Positions 23,670 through 32,240 are shown, numbered from the stretch's first letter. The stretch: 64,000 nucleotides of DNA from Cupidesulfovibrio sp000226255 (GCF_003402415.2 NZ_AP036014.1:682001-746000), one strand, 5' to 3'. The notes: generated from the letters alone by a model not told the origin. Numbers and translations: made by a program.

Positions 23670-24134
23670 GTGAAAACGCCTCTGCAACTCTCCCTCTTCG
23701 AGGAAGCCAACAGCCGCACCATGCAGGTGGCTGGGTTTGTTTCCGCCATCAAGGCCGCCATGTTCCGCGCGGCCCGCGATAGCGCCATGTCGAGAGAGCA
23801 GATCACGGACCGCATGAACGACGTCGCGCTTGCCGCTGGCGTGCGCATGACGCAGGGCCGTGCCCGCACCATCTCCCAAGACACCTTGGACAAGTGGCTG
23901 TCCGCAGACGACCGCGAGCATGTGCCCTCCATGCTCGCGGTGCATGTGTTCTGCGCGGCCCTTGGCAGCATCGCACCCTTGCGGGTGTGGCTGTCCTCAT
24001 TCGGGTGCGACGTGATGACCCCGGCAGATCGGAAGCTGCGCGACTACGGGCAGGCCTGCATCGAGGGCAAGGTGCGGGCCAAGTCCAAACGGCGGCTGGA
24101 AGATGAACTGTTGGACCAGGAGGCTTTACGATGA
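23670..24134 (+). CDS. First early protein, putative regulator (unrecognised)
   Basis: A 154-residue protein starting at GTG with AAGGGG nine bases upstream (a GTG seven codons earlier is also possible). After PLQLSLFEEANSRTMQVAGF the sequence is helical, with a possible helix-turn-helix-like part SREQITDRMNDVALAAGV followed by ISQDTLDKWLS. It is first in the early operon, where Mu has its Ner regulator. I do not recognise a named family. A role in controlling early transcription is inferred from position and helical content. Its stop overlaps the next ATG. Confidence 0.7.
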   Translation: MKTPLQLSLFEEANSRTMQVAGFVSAIKAAMFRAARDSAMSREQITDRMNDVALAAGVRMTQGRARTISQDTLDKWLSADDREHVPSMLAVHVFCAALGSIAPLRVWLSSFGCDVMTPADRKLRDYGQACIEGKVRAKSKRRLEDELLDQEALR

Positions 24135-24469
24135 TCACCCAATCCGGCCTGGGCAAAGACCGCGATCCGTGGGCGCTGCGCAAGTTCCTTGCGGAGACGG
24201 GGCGCAGCATGGCCGACGTGGCGCGGGCCGTGAACACGCCGCGTCACAAGGTGACCGGCACGGTGCGCGGGGTGGAAAACCACCGGCGCACGCTGGCCCA
24301 CCTGCTGGCGCTGGGGTGCCCGCCCGAGGCGCTGTTTCCCCTGCTGTACCGCGACCCGGAGACACACCGGGCCACGGCCGAACGCCTGTTCGATGAACTG
24401 CGCGAGGCGGGCGCTCCGGAATCCGCGCTGCGCATACCCGTGCGCTCCGCGCACCGGAGGGCCGCCTGA
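24131..24469 (+). CDS. Helix-turn-helix early protein (possible Ner-type regulator)
   Basis: A 112-residue protein with an XRE-like helix-turn-helix: WALRKFLAETGRSMADVARA then VNTPRHKVTGTVRG and HRRTLAHLLALGCPPEALF. Ner proteins of Mu-like phages are short XRE-like DNA binders that damp early transcription, and this is the best candidate here. It overlaps both neighbours by ATGA/TGATG junctions, so the early genes are read as a coupled chain. Confidence 0.72.
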   Translation: MITQSGLGKDRDPWALRKFLAETGRSMADVARAVNTPRHKVTGTVRGVENHRRTLAHLLALGCPPEALFPLLYRDPETHRATAERLFDELREAGAPESALRIPVRSAHRRAA

Positions 24470-24684
24470 TGGAAACCCGCACTGACCACACCACCCCGTG
24501 TGCGCCCGGTCATGCCGTCCACGGCATGGAGCCGATGCGCCTGTACACCTGCCCCTCGTTCACCCCCGGCCACGTGATGATCCGCGTGCGCGGTGTGGCG
24601 GGTGAGGTGACCGTGTTCGCCCCGCGCGACAGCAGGGGCAACGCCCTGCGCGCCGCCCTGCAACTGGCCGGGGGTGCGGCATGA
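24469..24684 (+). CDS. Small early protein (unrecognised)
   Basis: A 71-residue protein. After a histidine- and proline-containing N-terminus comes a compact beta-rich segment, FTPGHVMIRVRGVAGEVTVF, and a helical end. No family is recognised. Start and stop both overlap neighbours, and the frame has the strong third-position GC of the flanking genes, which supports coding. It probably belongs to the dispensable early accessory block. Confidence 0.6.
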   Translation: METRTDHTTPCAPGHAVHGMEPMRLYTCPSFTPGHVMIRVRGVAGEVTVFAPRDSRGNALRAALQLAGGAA

Positions 24685-24980
24685 GCACCTTCTGCGTCAT
24701 CGACGCCAGCCGCACCCGCCAGACCGGCTTGGCCGTGATGGTGTCGCGGCGGTCGCACTGGACCATGGACGTGGACGATGCCGCCCGCATGGGCCTGTCC
24801 GAGGCCAACACGCTGTGCGCCCGGCTGCACACCGACACCCGTGTGGTGGGGGCCGACGCCCTGCATGCCGCCGCCGTGCGCATGGTGCCCGTGGGCACGC
24901 ACGCCGTGGCCGACCTGGGCCACCTGCTGGCCGACGCCGAGGCCGTCATCATCGACGTGGATGCGAGGGTAGCAGCATGA
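24681..24980 (+). CDS. Early accessory protein (unrecognised)
   Basis: A 99-residue protein beginning MSTFCVIDASRTRQTGLAVM and ending in a hydrophobic stretch AEAVIIDVDARVAA. Alternating beta and alpha segments suggest a small Rossmann-like fold, but no nucleotide-binding motif is visible. It overlaps the previous and next genes by 4 bases each. It is directly upstream of the DUF2325 gene, so the two are probably co-translated. Function unknown. Confidence 0.6.
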   Translation: MSTFCVIDASRTRQTGLAVMVSRRSHWTMDVDDAARMGLSEANTLCARLHTDTRVVGADALHAAAVRMVPVGTHAVADLGHLLADAEAVIIDVDARVAA

Positions 24981-25462
24981 CAAGCATCGTCCTGATCGGC
25001 GGCCTCGACCGCCTGCACGGCAAGTACCGCGATGTCGCCGCCGAACGCGGCGTGGACCTGCGCTGCTACACCGGCCGCGAGGCCGACCTTGCCTCCCGCG
25101 TGGGATCGGCCACCGCCGTACTGGTGGTCACCAGCGTCATCAGCCATCGCGCCGTCAACATCGCCAAGGCGCGGGTGGATACCCCCATCATCCGCCTTCG
25201 CGGCGCGGGCGTGGGGCACGTGCGCCGGGGCATCGGCACGGCCTTGCAGCAGTTGTCCGCGCTTGTCTGCCTGCTGCTGGTGCTTACCGGCTGCGCGCCG
25301 GACGCCCCCAACCAGCCCGACACCCCCGCCACCGTCACCCGCCTGTGCGAGGGCGGAATCCAGCACGTGGCCGTGCGGATAGGCTCCGCCTCGGCCCTGG
25401 TCCCCGTCCGTCTGGCGGACGGCACCCCGCAACCCTGTCCGGCCCTGTGCGCCGCGCGCTAG
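24977..25462 (+). CDS. DUF2325 protein joined to a lipoprotein-like C-terminal part
   Basis: A 161-residue product in two parts. Residues 1-80 are a DUF2325 domain: VLIGGLDRLHGKY at the start, VVTSVISHRAVNIAKAR in the middle and a final RGAGVG. Residues 82-161 look like a separate lipoprotein: VRRGIGTALQQLSAL, a hydrophobic core and lipobox LVLTGC (Cys106), then a short secreted part with three more cysteines. An in-frame GTG at 25,220 could start the second part alone, though its ribosome site is weak. Either this is a true fusion or two nested genes. A host DUF2325 gene lies at 37,979. Confidence 0.75.
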   Translation: MTSIVLIGGLDRLHGKYRDVAAERGVDLRCYTGREADLASRVGSATAVLVVTSVISHRAVNIAKARVDTPIIRLRGAGVGHVRRGIGTALQQLSALVCLLLVLTGCAPDAPNQPDTPATVTRLCEGGIQHVAVRIGSASALVPVRLADGTPQPCPALCAAR

Positions 25463-25471
25463 GAGCGCCCC

Positions 25472-25906
25472 ATGGAAATGAGCCTCTGTGATGAACTGAC
25501 GGAGATCATGTACGACGCCGACCTTGAACTGCGGGAGGCGTTGCCCTTGGGGCTGTTCCAGAACGCCCCGGAAGCGCTGGTGGACCTCTGCCATGAGCAG
25601 GAGCCGGAAGAGCTTTGCAGCCTGTTCGCCCTGCCGGAACTGGCCGAGGGGGTGTCCACCAGTCTTCTGCCCGACATCATCATCGGCAGCCGTTCCGGCC
25701 TGCTGCTGACCTTCCACCTTGGCATCCCCGAGGACATCGCGTTCGACGCGGATGGCGAGGTCGAATCCTATGGGACAGGCTGCTGCTCTTGGGTCATTCG
25801 CGTCTACGCGGACACCATGACCGACGGCGTGGCCCTTGCGCTGCGCGAGGCGGGCAAGCTGCTGGACGGGGCCTTTGATCGCGCCCGCAAGGAACAGGGG
25901 GCCTAG
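25472..25906 (+). CDS. Acidic early protein (unrecognised)
   Basis: A 144-residue protein with a strong excess of Asp and Glu over Lys and Arg (for example EALVDLCHEQEPEELCSLF). The middle is beta-rich (LLPDIIIGSRSGLLLTFHLG), with a GTGCCSW turn. Ribosome site AGGAG lies seven bases before the ATG. No family is recognised. Small acidic early phage proteins can be DNA mimics that block host restriction or nucleases, but nothing here proves this. Confidence 0.65.
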   Translation: MEMSLCDELTEIMYDADLELREALPLGLFQNAPEALVDLCHEQEPEELCSLFALPELAEGVSTSLLPDIIIGSRSGLLLTFHLGIPEDIAFDADGEVESYGTGCCSWVIRVYADTMTDGVALALREAGKLLDGAFDRARKEQGA

Positions 25907-25908
25907 CC

Positions 25909-26109
25909 ATGGCCGCCGACATCAAGACCTTCATCGCCGACGTGGACCGCATGCGCCAGTTGCAGCGCACCTACTTCCGCACCCGCGACCTTTCCGACCT
26001 GGACGCAGCACGCACGGCGGAGCGGCTTGTGGACGCCCAACTCGAACAGCTGACCGGGCGTCGCCAGCCGACCCTGCCGGGCATGGGAGGCCGCCATGGA
26101 AACGCCTAG
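25909..26109 (+). CDS. Small helical early protein (unrecognised)
   Basis: A 66-residue, mostly helical and charged protein (ADIKTFIADVDRMRQLQRTY, then DLDAARTAERLVDAQLEQL). It lies two bases after the previous gene, with AAGGAA-type ribosome site, and overlaps the next gene by 14 bases. No family is recognised. The composition suggests a dimeric helical protein, perhaps a partner of a neighbour. Confidence 0.6.
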   Translation: MAADIKTFIADVDRMRQLQRTYFRTRDLSDLDAARTAERLVDAQLEQLTGRRQPTLPGMGGRHGNA

Positions 26110-26914
26110 CCCCTACGGCCACGACGAGCACATGGAAAAATACAGGGCCGACCGCGAAGCCCGCGAACAGGCCGAGCGCGACAGGCTGGCCGCTGCCCTT
26201 GGCAAGGATTGGAACCCCGTCCGCCCTGCGGATGTCCGCGCGTGGGAGGTGGTCGAGCCGCCCCGCTTCAAAAAGGACTACGTAGGTTCGTTCGTCCGCG
26301 TTCTGGACGTGCCCCGCCACCAGTACGGCGGCAACGCGCACGACGCGGTACCGGACAACGCCGTCATGCAGATTCGCACGCGCGTCACGGGGTACAGCAG
26401 CAGTGGCAAGGTGGTCCTAAACTGCGACTGGCACTGCCCCTGCTGTGGGCGGTCCCACGAAAAGATCATCGACGAATCCGCCATCGCCGAGGGCAAGGTG
26501 CACTTCCTCTCCCCCGGCGTGGAATCCAGCGGCCTGCGCGTGGCCTTCTATCTCGCGGCACCCTACACGCACGACGATCCGGCCATCCGCCAGCAGCGCT
26601 GGCTGGACGCCACCCGCGCCGCCGTGTGGTTGCGCCAGCAGGGGCACATGGTGCTCTCGCCCATTTCCATGGGCCATCCCATGGCCGTCATGGGCGTGGA
26701 TGGTGATTGGCAGGCGTGGCAGGACACGTGCCTTGCCATGCTGGAAGCCTGCGCCTCCATGGCCATCCTGCAAACGCCCGGATGGGAACAGTCTGTCGGC
26801 ATCGCGAAAGAAGCCGACCACGCCCACAAGATCGGCATGCCGTTGTGGCGGCTGGCACCCACGGATGATGGCCAGTACCGGCTTGAAGCCGCTGGCAAGG
26901 CGCGGTGGTGGTAG
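26096..26914 (+). CDS. DUF1937 domain protein with an N-terminal zinc-finger-like module
   Basis: A 272-residue protein. Residues 150-265 are a DUF1937 domain, a nucleoside 2-deoxyribosyltransferase-like fold: FYLAAPYTHDDPAIRQQRW, then GHMVLSPISMGHPMAVMG, ACASMAILQTPGWEQS and EADHAHKIGMPLW. The N-terminal 150 residues hold a charged helix and a cysteine/histidine cluster CDWHCPCCGRSH that looks metal-binding. Phage DUF1937 proteins may act on nucleotides or nucleotide signals, but no substrate is known to me. The two-part architecture is unusual. Confidence 0.75.
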   Translation: METPSPYGHDEHMEKYRADREAREQAERDRLAAALGKDWNPVRPADVRAWEVVEPPRFKKDYVGSFVRVLDVPRHQYGGNAHDAVPDNAVMQIRTRVTGYSSSGKVVLNCDWHCPCCGRSHEKIIDESAIAEGKVHFLSPGVESSGLRVAFYLAAPYTHDDPAIRQQRWLDATRAAVWLRQQGHMVLSPISMGHPMAVMGVDGDWQAWQDTCLAMLEACASMAILQTPGWEQSVGIAKEADHAHKIGMPLWRLAPTDDGQYRLEAAGKARWW

Positions 26915-26916
26915 CC

Positions 26917-27318
26917 ATGAGCGAACCTCTCCACCTCGCCCCCATTCCTGGGTTTGACGGCTACCAGGTGACGCAGGACGGCACGGTCACCGGCCCACGC
27001 GGGCGGGCGCTCAAGCCCAACCGCAGCGGATACGTGGGCATCTACCGCGACGGCAAGCAGATATGGACGCCCGCCTCCGAGTTGGTGGCCCTGGCATGGG
27101 GTACGCCCGCGAAAAGCGCCGCGCCGCAACCGGAAGCCGACGCGGCCCTGCTGGCGGAACTGGACCTGCTGCGCGAGGCCGTCGCCACCCTGGAAGCCGA
27201 CCTGTCCACGGTCACCCGGCAGCGGGACAAGGCCCTGCGCCAGCGAGACGCGCTGGCCGCCACCCGCCTGATCGAGGTGGCGCAGCCCACGTCAAGGACG
27301 CGGAGGGTGCGCCAATGA
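26917..27318 (+). CDS. NUMOD4-like protein with coiled coil, lacking an HNH nuclease domain
   Basis: A 133-residue protein. The N-terminal 50 residues (PIPGFDGYQVTQDGTVTGPR, then SGYVGIYRDGK) match the NUMOD4 motif normally placed before an HNH nuclease in homing-type enzymes. Instead of HNH, a Glu/Ala/Leu-rich coiled coil follows (LLREAVATLEADLSTVTRQR) and a basic tail. It could be a DNA-binding remnant or a genuine phage accessory protein. Its stop overlaps the next start. Confidence 0.65.
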   Translation: MSEPLHLAPIPGFDGYQVTQDGTVTGPRGRALKPNRSGYVGIYRDGKQIWTPASELVALAWGTPAKSAAPQPEADAALLAELDLLREAVATLEADLSTVTRQRDKALRQRDALAATRLIEVAQPTSRTRRVRQ

Positions 27319-27641
27319 CCACGCAAACCACCGCCAACGCCGCCACCCGGCGCTGCCTGCGCATCGTGGAAATCCTTGCCGGGCGCGTGCTGGACGGCTT
27401 GTCCAACAAGGAACTGGCCGACGCCCTGGGCGCGCCGCCCCCCACCATTTCGCGCGACCTCGCCGTGCTGGCCGACATCGGCTGGGTGCAGCGTCTGGAA
27501 AGCGGCCGGTGGTCCCTGTCGGCCAAGCCGTTGCAGATCGCCCAAGCCTACTCGAACCACGTGGAGCGCACCACGCTCCGCATTTCCGAACTGAATCAGC
27601 GCATCGTGGCCGGTGCGCTCGCCCTCGGCGGCAACCAATAA
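27315..27641 (+). CDS. Winged-helix early protein (IclR-like N-terminal domain)
   Basis: A 108-residue protein with an IclR-type winged helix: RRCLRIVEILAGRVLDGLSN, KELADALGAPPPTISRDLAV, then DIGWVQRLESGRWSLSAKPL. The rest is one helix. Similar proteins sit just upstream of the transposase in Mu-like phages of several proteobacteria. It probably binds DNA as a dimer, at the phage ends or an early promoter. Start and neighbours overlap by 4 bases. Confidence 0.75.
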   Translation: MTTQTTANAATRRCLRIVEILAGRVLDGLSNKELADALGAPPPTISRDLAVLADIGWVQRLESGRWSLSAKPLQIAQAYSNHVERTTLRISELNQRIVAGALALGGNQ

Positions 27642-27651
27642 GGAGCACGAC

Positions 27652-28689
27652 ATGATGACGCCCGAATCCATGACCGACGCCCTCAACGACGCAGCAGCCC
27701 CCAGCGCCCGGCGCGGCCGCCCGTCCACGGCAACCACCCCGGTGGAGCCGCTGCCCGACCTTCCCGGCGCGGTCACCGCATCCATCGAAGCCACCCGCAC
27801 GGTGGCCACCACGCTGGCCGAGGCTGTCACCGCGCAGCAGGTGGAGGTGTCCGACATCATGGGCCGACTGCGTGCGTTCGACTACATGCACCAGTTTACC
27901 GGCCTCGCCCGCCTGAAGTTCCTCGCCGAGCTTAAAGAATCCAAGGCATACCGGGGACAGAAGGCCGTGACGCCTAAGGGCGAACTGGTGGAAATGACCA
28001 GTTTCGAGGACGTGTGCGCCGTTTTGGGAATCAGCGTGTCCAAGGCGAAGGAAGACCTTCAGAACCTTGCCATATTCGGCGAGGAGTTTCTGGAAGCCTC
28101 CCAGCGCCTGGGCCTCGGCTATCGCCAACTGCGCCAACTGCGGGCGCTGCCCGAAGACACGCGCCAACTGGTCATCGAGGGCGAAGAGGTGCGGTCAAAC
28201 GATCCCGAAGCGCTGAAAGACCTTCTGGAAGACCTCGCCGCCCGCAACGCCACCGTCCGCAAGGAAAAGGAAGACCTGGCCGCAGACCTTGCCGCCCGCG
28301 ACAAGGTGTTGGCCACCAAGAACAAGGCGTTGGACGAGGCGCAGACGGAGCTTGCCAAGCTCACCAGCCTGCCCCCGGACCAACGGGTGGTGCTGGAAAT
28401 GGAGCGCGAAGCGAGCGCCCGCAAGGAACTGGACGCGGCGCTGCACGGTTTCATGGGCGCGGCGGTGCAGGGCTTCGCCGTCGCAAGGGCGGTGCTGGAA
28501 AACCGCGAAGCCAACGCGGCCACGTGCGCCTACATGCACGAGGCATGGAGCAACGTGTGCCTCCGGCTGGCCGATCTGCTGCACGAAAACAGCATCGACG
28601 TGGATTTCCGGCAGGTCGTGTACCCCAAGTGGCAGGGCGACGTGGACGGTAAGCGCGGTGACGCGACGGGCGACGACAGCGCCGAATAG
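27652..28689 (+). CDS. Coiled-coil early protein with helix-turn-helix-like core (unrecognised)
   Basis: A 345-residue protein starting MMTPESMTDALNDAAAPS with AAGGAG upstream. Residues 85-165 are helical with a possible DNA-binding part (SFEDVCAVLGISVSKAKEDL, then RLGLGYRQLRQLRALPEDT). Residues 180-245 are a long coiled coil, and the C-terminal 100 residues are helical. It lies 6 bases before the transposase, so it is probably co-expressed. ParB/KorB-like DNA binding is a loose resemblance only; I recognise no firm family. Confidence 0.65.
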   Translation: MMTPESMTDALNDAAAPSARRGRPSTATTPVEPLPDLPGAVTASIEATRTVATTLAEAVTAQQVEVSDIMGRLRAFDYMHQFTGLARLKFLAELKESKAYRGQKAVTPKGELVEMTSFEDVCAVLGISVSKAKEDLQNLAIFGEEFLEASQRLGLGYRQLRQLRALPEDTRQLVIEGEEVRSNDPEALKDLLEDLAARNATVRKEKEDLAADLAARDKVLATKNKALDEAQTELAKLTSLPPDQRVVLEMEREASARKELDAALHGFMGAAVQGFAVARAVLENREANAATCAYMHEAWSNVCLRLADLLHENSIDVDFRQVVYPKWQGDVDGKRGDATGDDSAE

Positions 28690-28694
28690 GGGGG

Positions 28695-30464
28695 ATGGAC
28701 ATGGACGCGCCGCGCCTCGAATACCTCATGCGCCTGAAGGCCAAGCTGCACGCAACCCCCGCCGAGAGCGGTGCGCTGGTGGACGCCGCCAGCAAGGCGC
28801 TGCGGTGCAGCGTGCAGACGGTCTATCGCCAGCTGCGCGCGGTGGGCTGGGAAAGCGGGCGCAAGACCCGCGCCGACCGGGGGCGCATCAGCGTGCCAGA
28901 GGAACTGGCCCGCGATGTCGCGGGTCTGGTCAAGGTGGCTACCCGCGCGCACGGCAAGCGGACCATGACCATCACCGGGGCCTGCGACATCCTTGGCGGC
29001 AACGGCTACGGGGTGGTCAACCCGAAAACAGGAGAGATCGCCATGCCCAACCCCACCACGGTGGCCCGCGCCATGCGCCTGCATGGGTGCCATCCGGATC
29101 AACTGGAACGCGGCAACCCCGCGCAAGAGTTGCGTAGCCTGCACCCCAACCACGTGTGGGCCATAGACGCATCGCTGTGCGTGGTTTTCTACCTGCCGCG
29201 CGGCAAGGTCCGCGTGGTGGATGACAAGGCGCTTTACAAGAACAAGCCTGCCAACCTGGAGAAAGCCGAGCGCGACAGGGTGTGGCGCATCGTGATCGCC
29301 GACCATAACAGCGGAGCGCTGTTCTTCCGGTACGTGCTGGGCAGCGAAGACGCCATGTCCGTGTTGGATACCCTGATACGGGCCATGGTGTACCGAGGGC
29401 CGCACGACCCCATGCACGGCGTGCCCTTGGTTCTGCTGTCCGACAAAGGTGCGGGCAACTGCTCCGGCCTGGTTACGCGCTGGCTGCGTTCGCTGGGCAT
29501 CCAACACCTAACGCACATGGCGGGCAACCCGCGCGCCAAGGGACAGGTGGAGCAGGCGCAGAACCTCATTGAAACGCAGTTCGAGGGGCGGCTGTCGTGC
29601 ATGCAGATCGCCGACCTCGACGCCCTCAACGCCGCCGCCGAACGGTGGCGCATCCACTACAACGCCAACGCCATTCACGGGCGGCACGGACGCACCCGCA
29701 ACGAAGCGTGGCTGGCAATCCGCCAGGAACAACTGCGGGTTGCCCCGTCAGAGGAAATGCTGCGCGACCTCGTGGCCACCGAGCCGCGCGAGGTGAAGGT
29801 GACGCCAAAGATGACCGTAAGCCACGCCATCAAGGGCCAGAAGTCGCGCGACTACGACGTGCGCTACGTGGATGGCATCGTGGTGGGGCAGACGGTCAAG
29901 GTGGCGGTCAACCCGTACCGCGCCCCGGCGGTGGACGTGATCGTCACCAAGGCGGACGGCTCGGAAATCGTCACCACGGTGGAACCCATCCAGCGCGACG
30001 CGGCGGGCTTCAGGGTGGACGCACAGGTGATTGGCGAAGGGTACGCGGCTCTGCCGGATACCCGCACCGACACGTTGCTCAAGGACATCAAGCGCGAGGC
30101 CTACGCGGCCGACACGCTGGCCGATGCCGACAAGGCCGCCAAGTCCCGCACCCCTGCCTATGCGCACCTCGACATGCTGGCCGACACGCAGGACGCGCCC
30201 ACCTACATCCCGCGCCGGGGCACGGCGCTGGACGTGGACGCTGCCCGCCGCGAGGTCGCGCCCCTGTCCCACGTCGAAGCTGCCAAGCAGCTGCGCGCCA
30301 TGGTGGGCGAAAAGTGGGGGCCGGATGCCATGGCCTGGTTGCGCCAGCGTTACCCCGACGGGGTACCGCAGGACGCGCTGGAAGACATCGCGGCCCGTTT
30401 CGCAACCCCGGCCCCGGCGGCAGCCCCCGCGCCGCTGCGCCTGGTTGCCGCAGGAGGGATGTAG
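28695..30464 (+). CDS. DDE transposase, MuA-like
   Basis: A 589-residue phage transposase. The N-terminal 60 residues hold a helix-turn-helix, and the catalytic RNase H-like core follows with Asp158 (HVWAIDASLC), Asp250 (LVLLSDKGAG) and Glu286 (AKGQVEQAQN). The 35-residue gap between the last two matches the DDE family. The C-terminal beta-barrel (about 370-460) and helical tail follow, the latter ending PAAAPAPLRLVAAGGM. It joins phage ends to new targets during integration and replication. It is followed without a gap by the MuB-like ATPase. Confidence 0.93.
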   Translation: MDMDAPRLEYLMRLKAKLHATPAESGALVDAASKALRCSVQTVYRQLRAVGWESGRKTRADRGRISVPEELARDVAGLVKVATRAHGKRTMTITGACDILGGNGYGVVNPKTGEIAMPNPTTVARAMRLHGCHPDQLERGNPAQELRSLHPNHVWAIDASLCVVFYLPRGKVRVVDDKALYKNKPANLEKAERDRVWRIVIADHNSGALFFRYVLGSEDAMSVLDTLIRAMVYRGPHDPMHGVPLVLLSDKGAGNCSGLVTRWLRSLGIQHLTHMAGNPRAKGQVEQAQNLIETQFEGRLSCMQIADLDALNAAAERWRIHYNANAIHGRHGRTRNEAWLAIRQEQLRVAPSEEMLRDLVATEPREVKVTPKMTVSHAIKGQKSRDYDVRYVDGIVVGQTVKVAVNPYRAPAVDVIVTKADGSEIVTTVEPIQRDAAGFRVDAQVIGEGYAALPDTRTDTLLKDIKREAYAADTLADADKAAKSRTPAYAHLDMLADTQDAPTYIPRRGTALDVDAARREVAPLSHVEAAKQLRAMVGEKWGPDAMAWLRQRYPDGVPQDALEDIAARFATPAPAAAPAPLRLVAAGGM

Positions 30465-31610
30465 ATGCGGCTGAAGCAACTGCTGGAAGGATTGGGACAG
30501 CCCCAGCGCGCAGTGGCCGACGCGGTGGGCATCAGCCCTGCCGCGCTCTCGGCCATCGTCACGCGGGGCGTGTGGCCCCGCCGCGACACCGAAGGCGTGA
30601 AGGCCCGGCTGCTGGACTGCCTGACGGATAACGGCGCGAGCAAGGCGGCGGCCCTTGCGGCCCTGAACGAAACCAAGCCGGGCAAGCCCGGCACCGAATC
30701 AATGGAGGATGACACCATGCTGATGCGCAAGCAGACCTTGACCCCCCAGGCAAAGCGGCAGTTCTCGCTGGTTAGCAATCCGTTTTCAGATGACCTGAAT
30801 GGCCCCGAAGACGTGTGGCTGTCCGGCGACTTGCGCTACGTGCGCGAAACCATGCTCAGTACCGCGCGCCATGGTGGCCTGCTGGCCGTCATCGGCGAAT
30901 CCGGCAGCGGCAAGAGTACGCTCCGGAAAGACCTCGAAAACCGGGTCCAGGCGGACGGCCTGCCCATCGTGCTGATCCAGCCCTACGTGCTGGCCAGCGA
31001 GGACAACGACAAGCAGGGCAAGGCGCTGAAGTCCATCCACCTTGCGGAATCCATCCTGTACAGCGTGGCCCCGCACGCCAAGTGCATGAGCAGCCCGGAG
31101 GCCCGGTTCCGGCAGGTCCATCAGGTGCTCCGCGACAGCGCCCGTGCTGGCCAGCGCCACTGCATGATCATTGAGGAGGCTCACTCGCTGTCGCACGCAA
31201 CGCTGAAGCACCTGAAGCGGTTTCTGGAACTGGAAGACGGGTTCACCAAGCTGCTGTCCGTGATCCTCATCGGCCAGACGGAACTGCGCACCAAGCTCGG
31301 CGAGGCGGACAGCACCGTGCGCGAGGTGGTGCAGCGCTGCGAGGTGGTGGACATCAACCCGCTGGGCAACGACTTGCCCGCCTATGTGGCCCATAAGTTC
31401 CAGCGCGCAGGCGTGGATATGTCGAAGGTCATCGCTGACGACGCCCTGAAGGCGCTGGCCGACAAGCTGTCCGGCCCGCGCAGCAAGGGCGGGCGCGCCG
31501 TGTCGCTGGTTTACCCGCTGGCCGTCAACAACGCGCTGGTCGCATCCATCAATATGGCCGCGCACATCGGCGAGGCCCGCGTGACCGCCGACGTCATCAA
31601 CAGCATATAA
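30465..31610 (+). CDS. MuB-like AAA+ ATPase, transposition target selector
   Basis: A 381-residue protein. The N-terminal 60 residues are a Cro-like helix-turn-helix (QPQRAVADAVGISPAALSAI), and the AAA+ core has Walker A GESGSGKST (residues 144-152) and Walker B MIIEEAHSL. This architecture matches MuB, which coats target DNA, activates the transposase and gives target immunity. The ATG directly follows the transposase stop, so translation is coupled. Confidence 0.92.
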   Translation: MRLKQLLEGLGQPQRAVADAVGISPAALSAIVTRGVWPRRDTEGVKARLLDCLTDNGASKAAALAALNETKPGKPGTESMEDDTMLMRKQTLTPQAKRQFSLVSNPFSDDLNGPEDVWLSGDLRYVRETMLSTARHGGLLAVIGESGSGKSTLRKDLENRVQADGLPIVLIQPYVLASEDNDKQGKALKSIHLAESILYSVAPHAKCMSSPEARFRQVHQVLRDSARAGQRHCMIIEEAHSLSHATLKHLKRFLELEDGFTKLLSVILIGQTELRTKLGEADSTVREVVQRCEVVDINPLGNDLPAYVAHKFQRAGVDMSKVIADDALKALADKLSGPRSKGGRAVSLVYPLAVNNALVASINMAAHIGEARVTADVINSI

Positions 31611-31621
31611 GGAGAGGGACG

Positions 31622-32227
31622 ATGAACGCGATGGACGGGTTCATGGAGAACGCCCAGGGCCACATGGTGCCCAGGGAACAGGTGAAGGAAATCGATTTCG
31701 AGCGCCACAGGCTGGTCATGGAAAAGGTCGCCAAGGTGCAGGCCATGCGCGCGGACTTGGCGAAGCTCAAGGCCGAGATCATGGATGATGTCGGCGCGTT
31801 CGTGGAAATGTCCTGCGAGCAGTACGGGGCCAAGCTGGGCGGCAACAAGGGCAACGTCACGCTGACCTCGTTCGACGGCAGGTTCAAAATCCTGCGGTCC
31901 GTTGCCGAGCACATCACCTTTGACGAGCGCCTTCAGGCGGCAAAAGCCCTGATCGATGACTGCCTGCGCGAATGGACCTCCGACAGCCGTACCGAACTTC
32001 GGGCCATCATCAATCAGGCATTCCGAATGGACAAGACGGGCAGGCTCAACACGGGTGCCATCCTGGCCTTGCGCCGTCTCGACATCACCGACGAGCGCTG
32101 GGCGCAGGCCATGCAGGCCATCGGCGATTCCATCCAGATCACCGGCACCAAGGCATACGTGCGGGTCTACCAGCGCAACGACGCGGGCGGATACGACAAC
32201 ATCCCGCTGGATATCGCGGCGGTCTAG
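31622..32227 (+). CDS. DUF3164 early phage protein
   Basis: A 201-residue DUF3164 protein: VPREQVKEIDFERHRLVMEK at the start, then GNKGNVTLTSFDGRFKI and NQAFRMDKTGRLNTGAILAL in the middle. The family is conserved in early operons of Mu-like phages between MuB and GemA. Its function is not established. Nine bases separate it from MuB, with AAGGAGAGG as ribosome site. Confidence 0.88.
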   Translation: MNAMDGFMENAQGHMVPREQVKEIDFERHRLVMEKVAKVQAMRADLAKLKAEIMDDVGAFVEMSCEQYGAKLGGNKGNVTLTSFDGRFKILRSVAEHITFDERLQAAKALIDDCLREWTSDSRTELRAIINQAFRMDKTGRLNTGAILALRRLDITDERWAQAMQAIGDSIQITGTKAYVRVYQRNDAGGYDNIPLDIAAV

Positions 32228-32240
32228 GGAGGAGCGCAGC

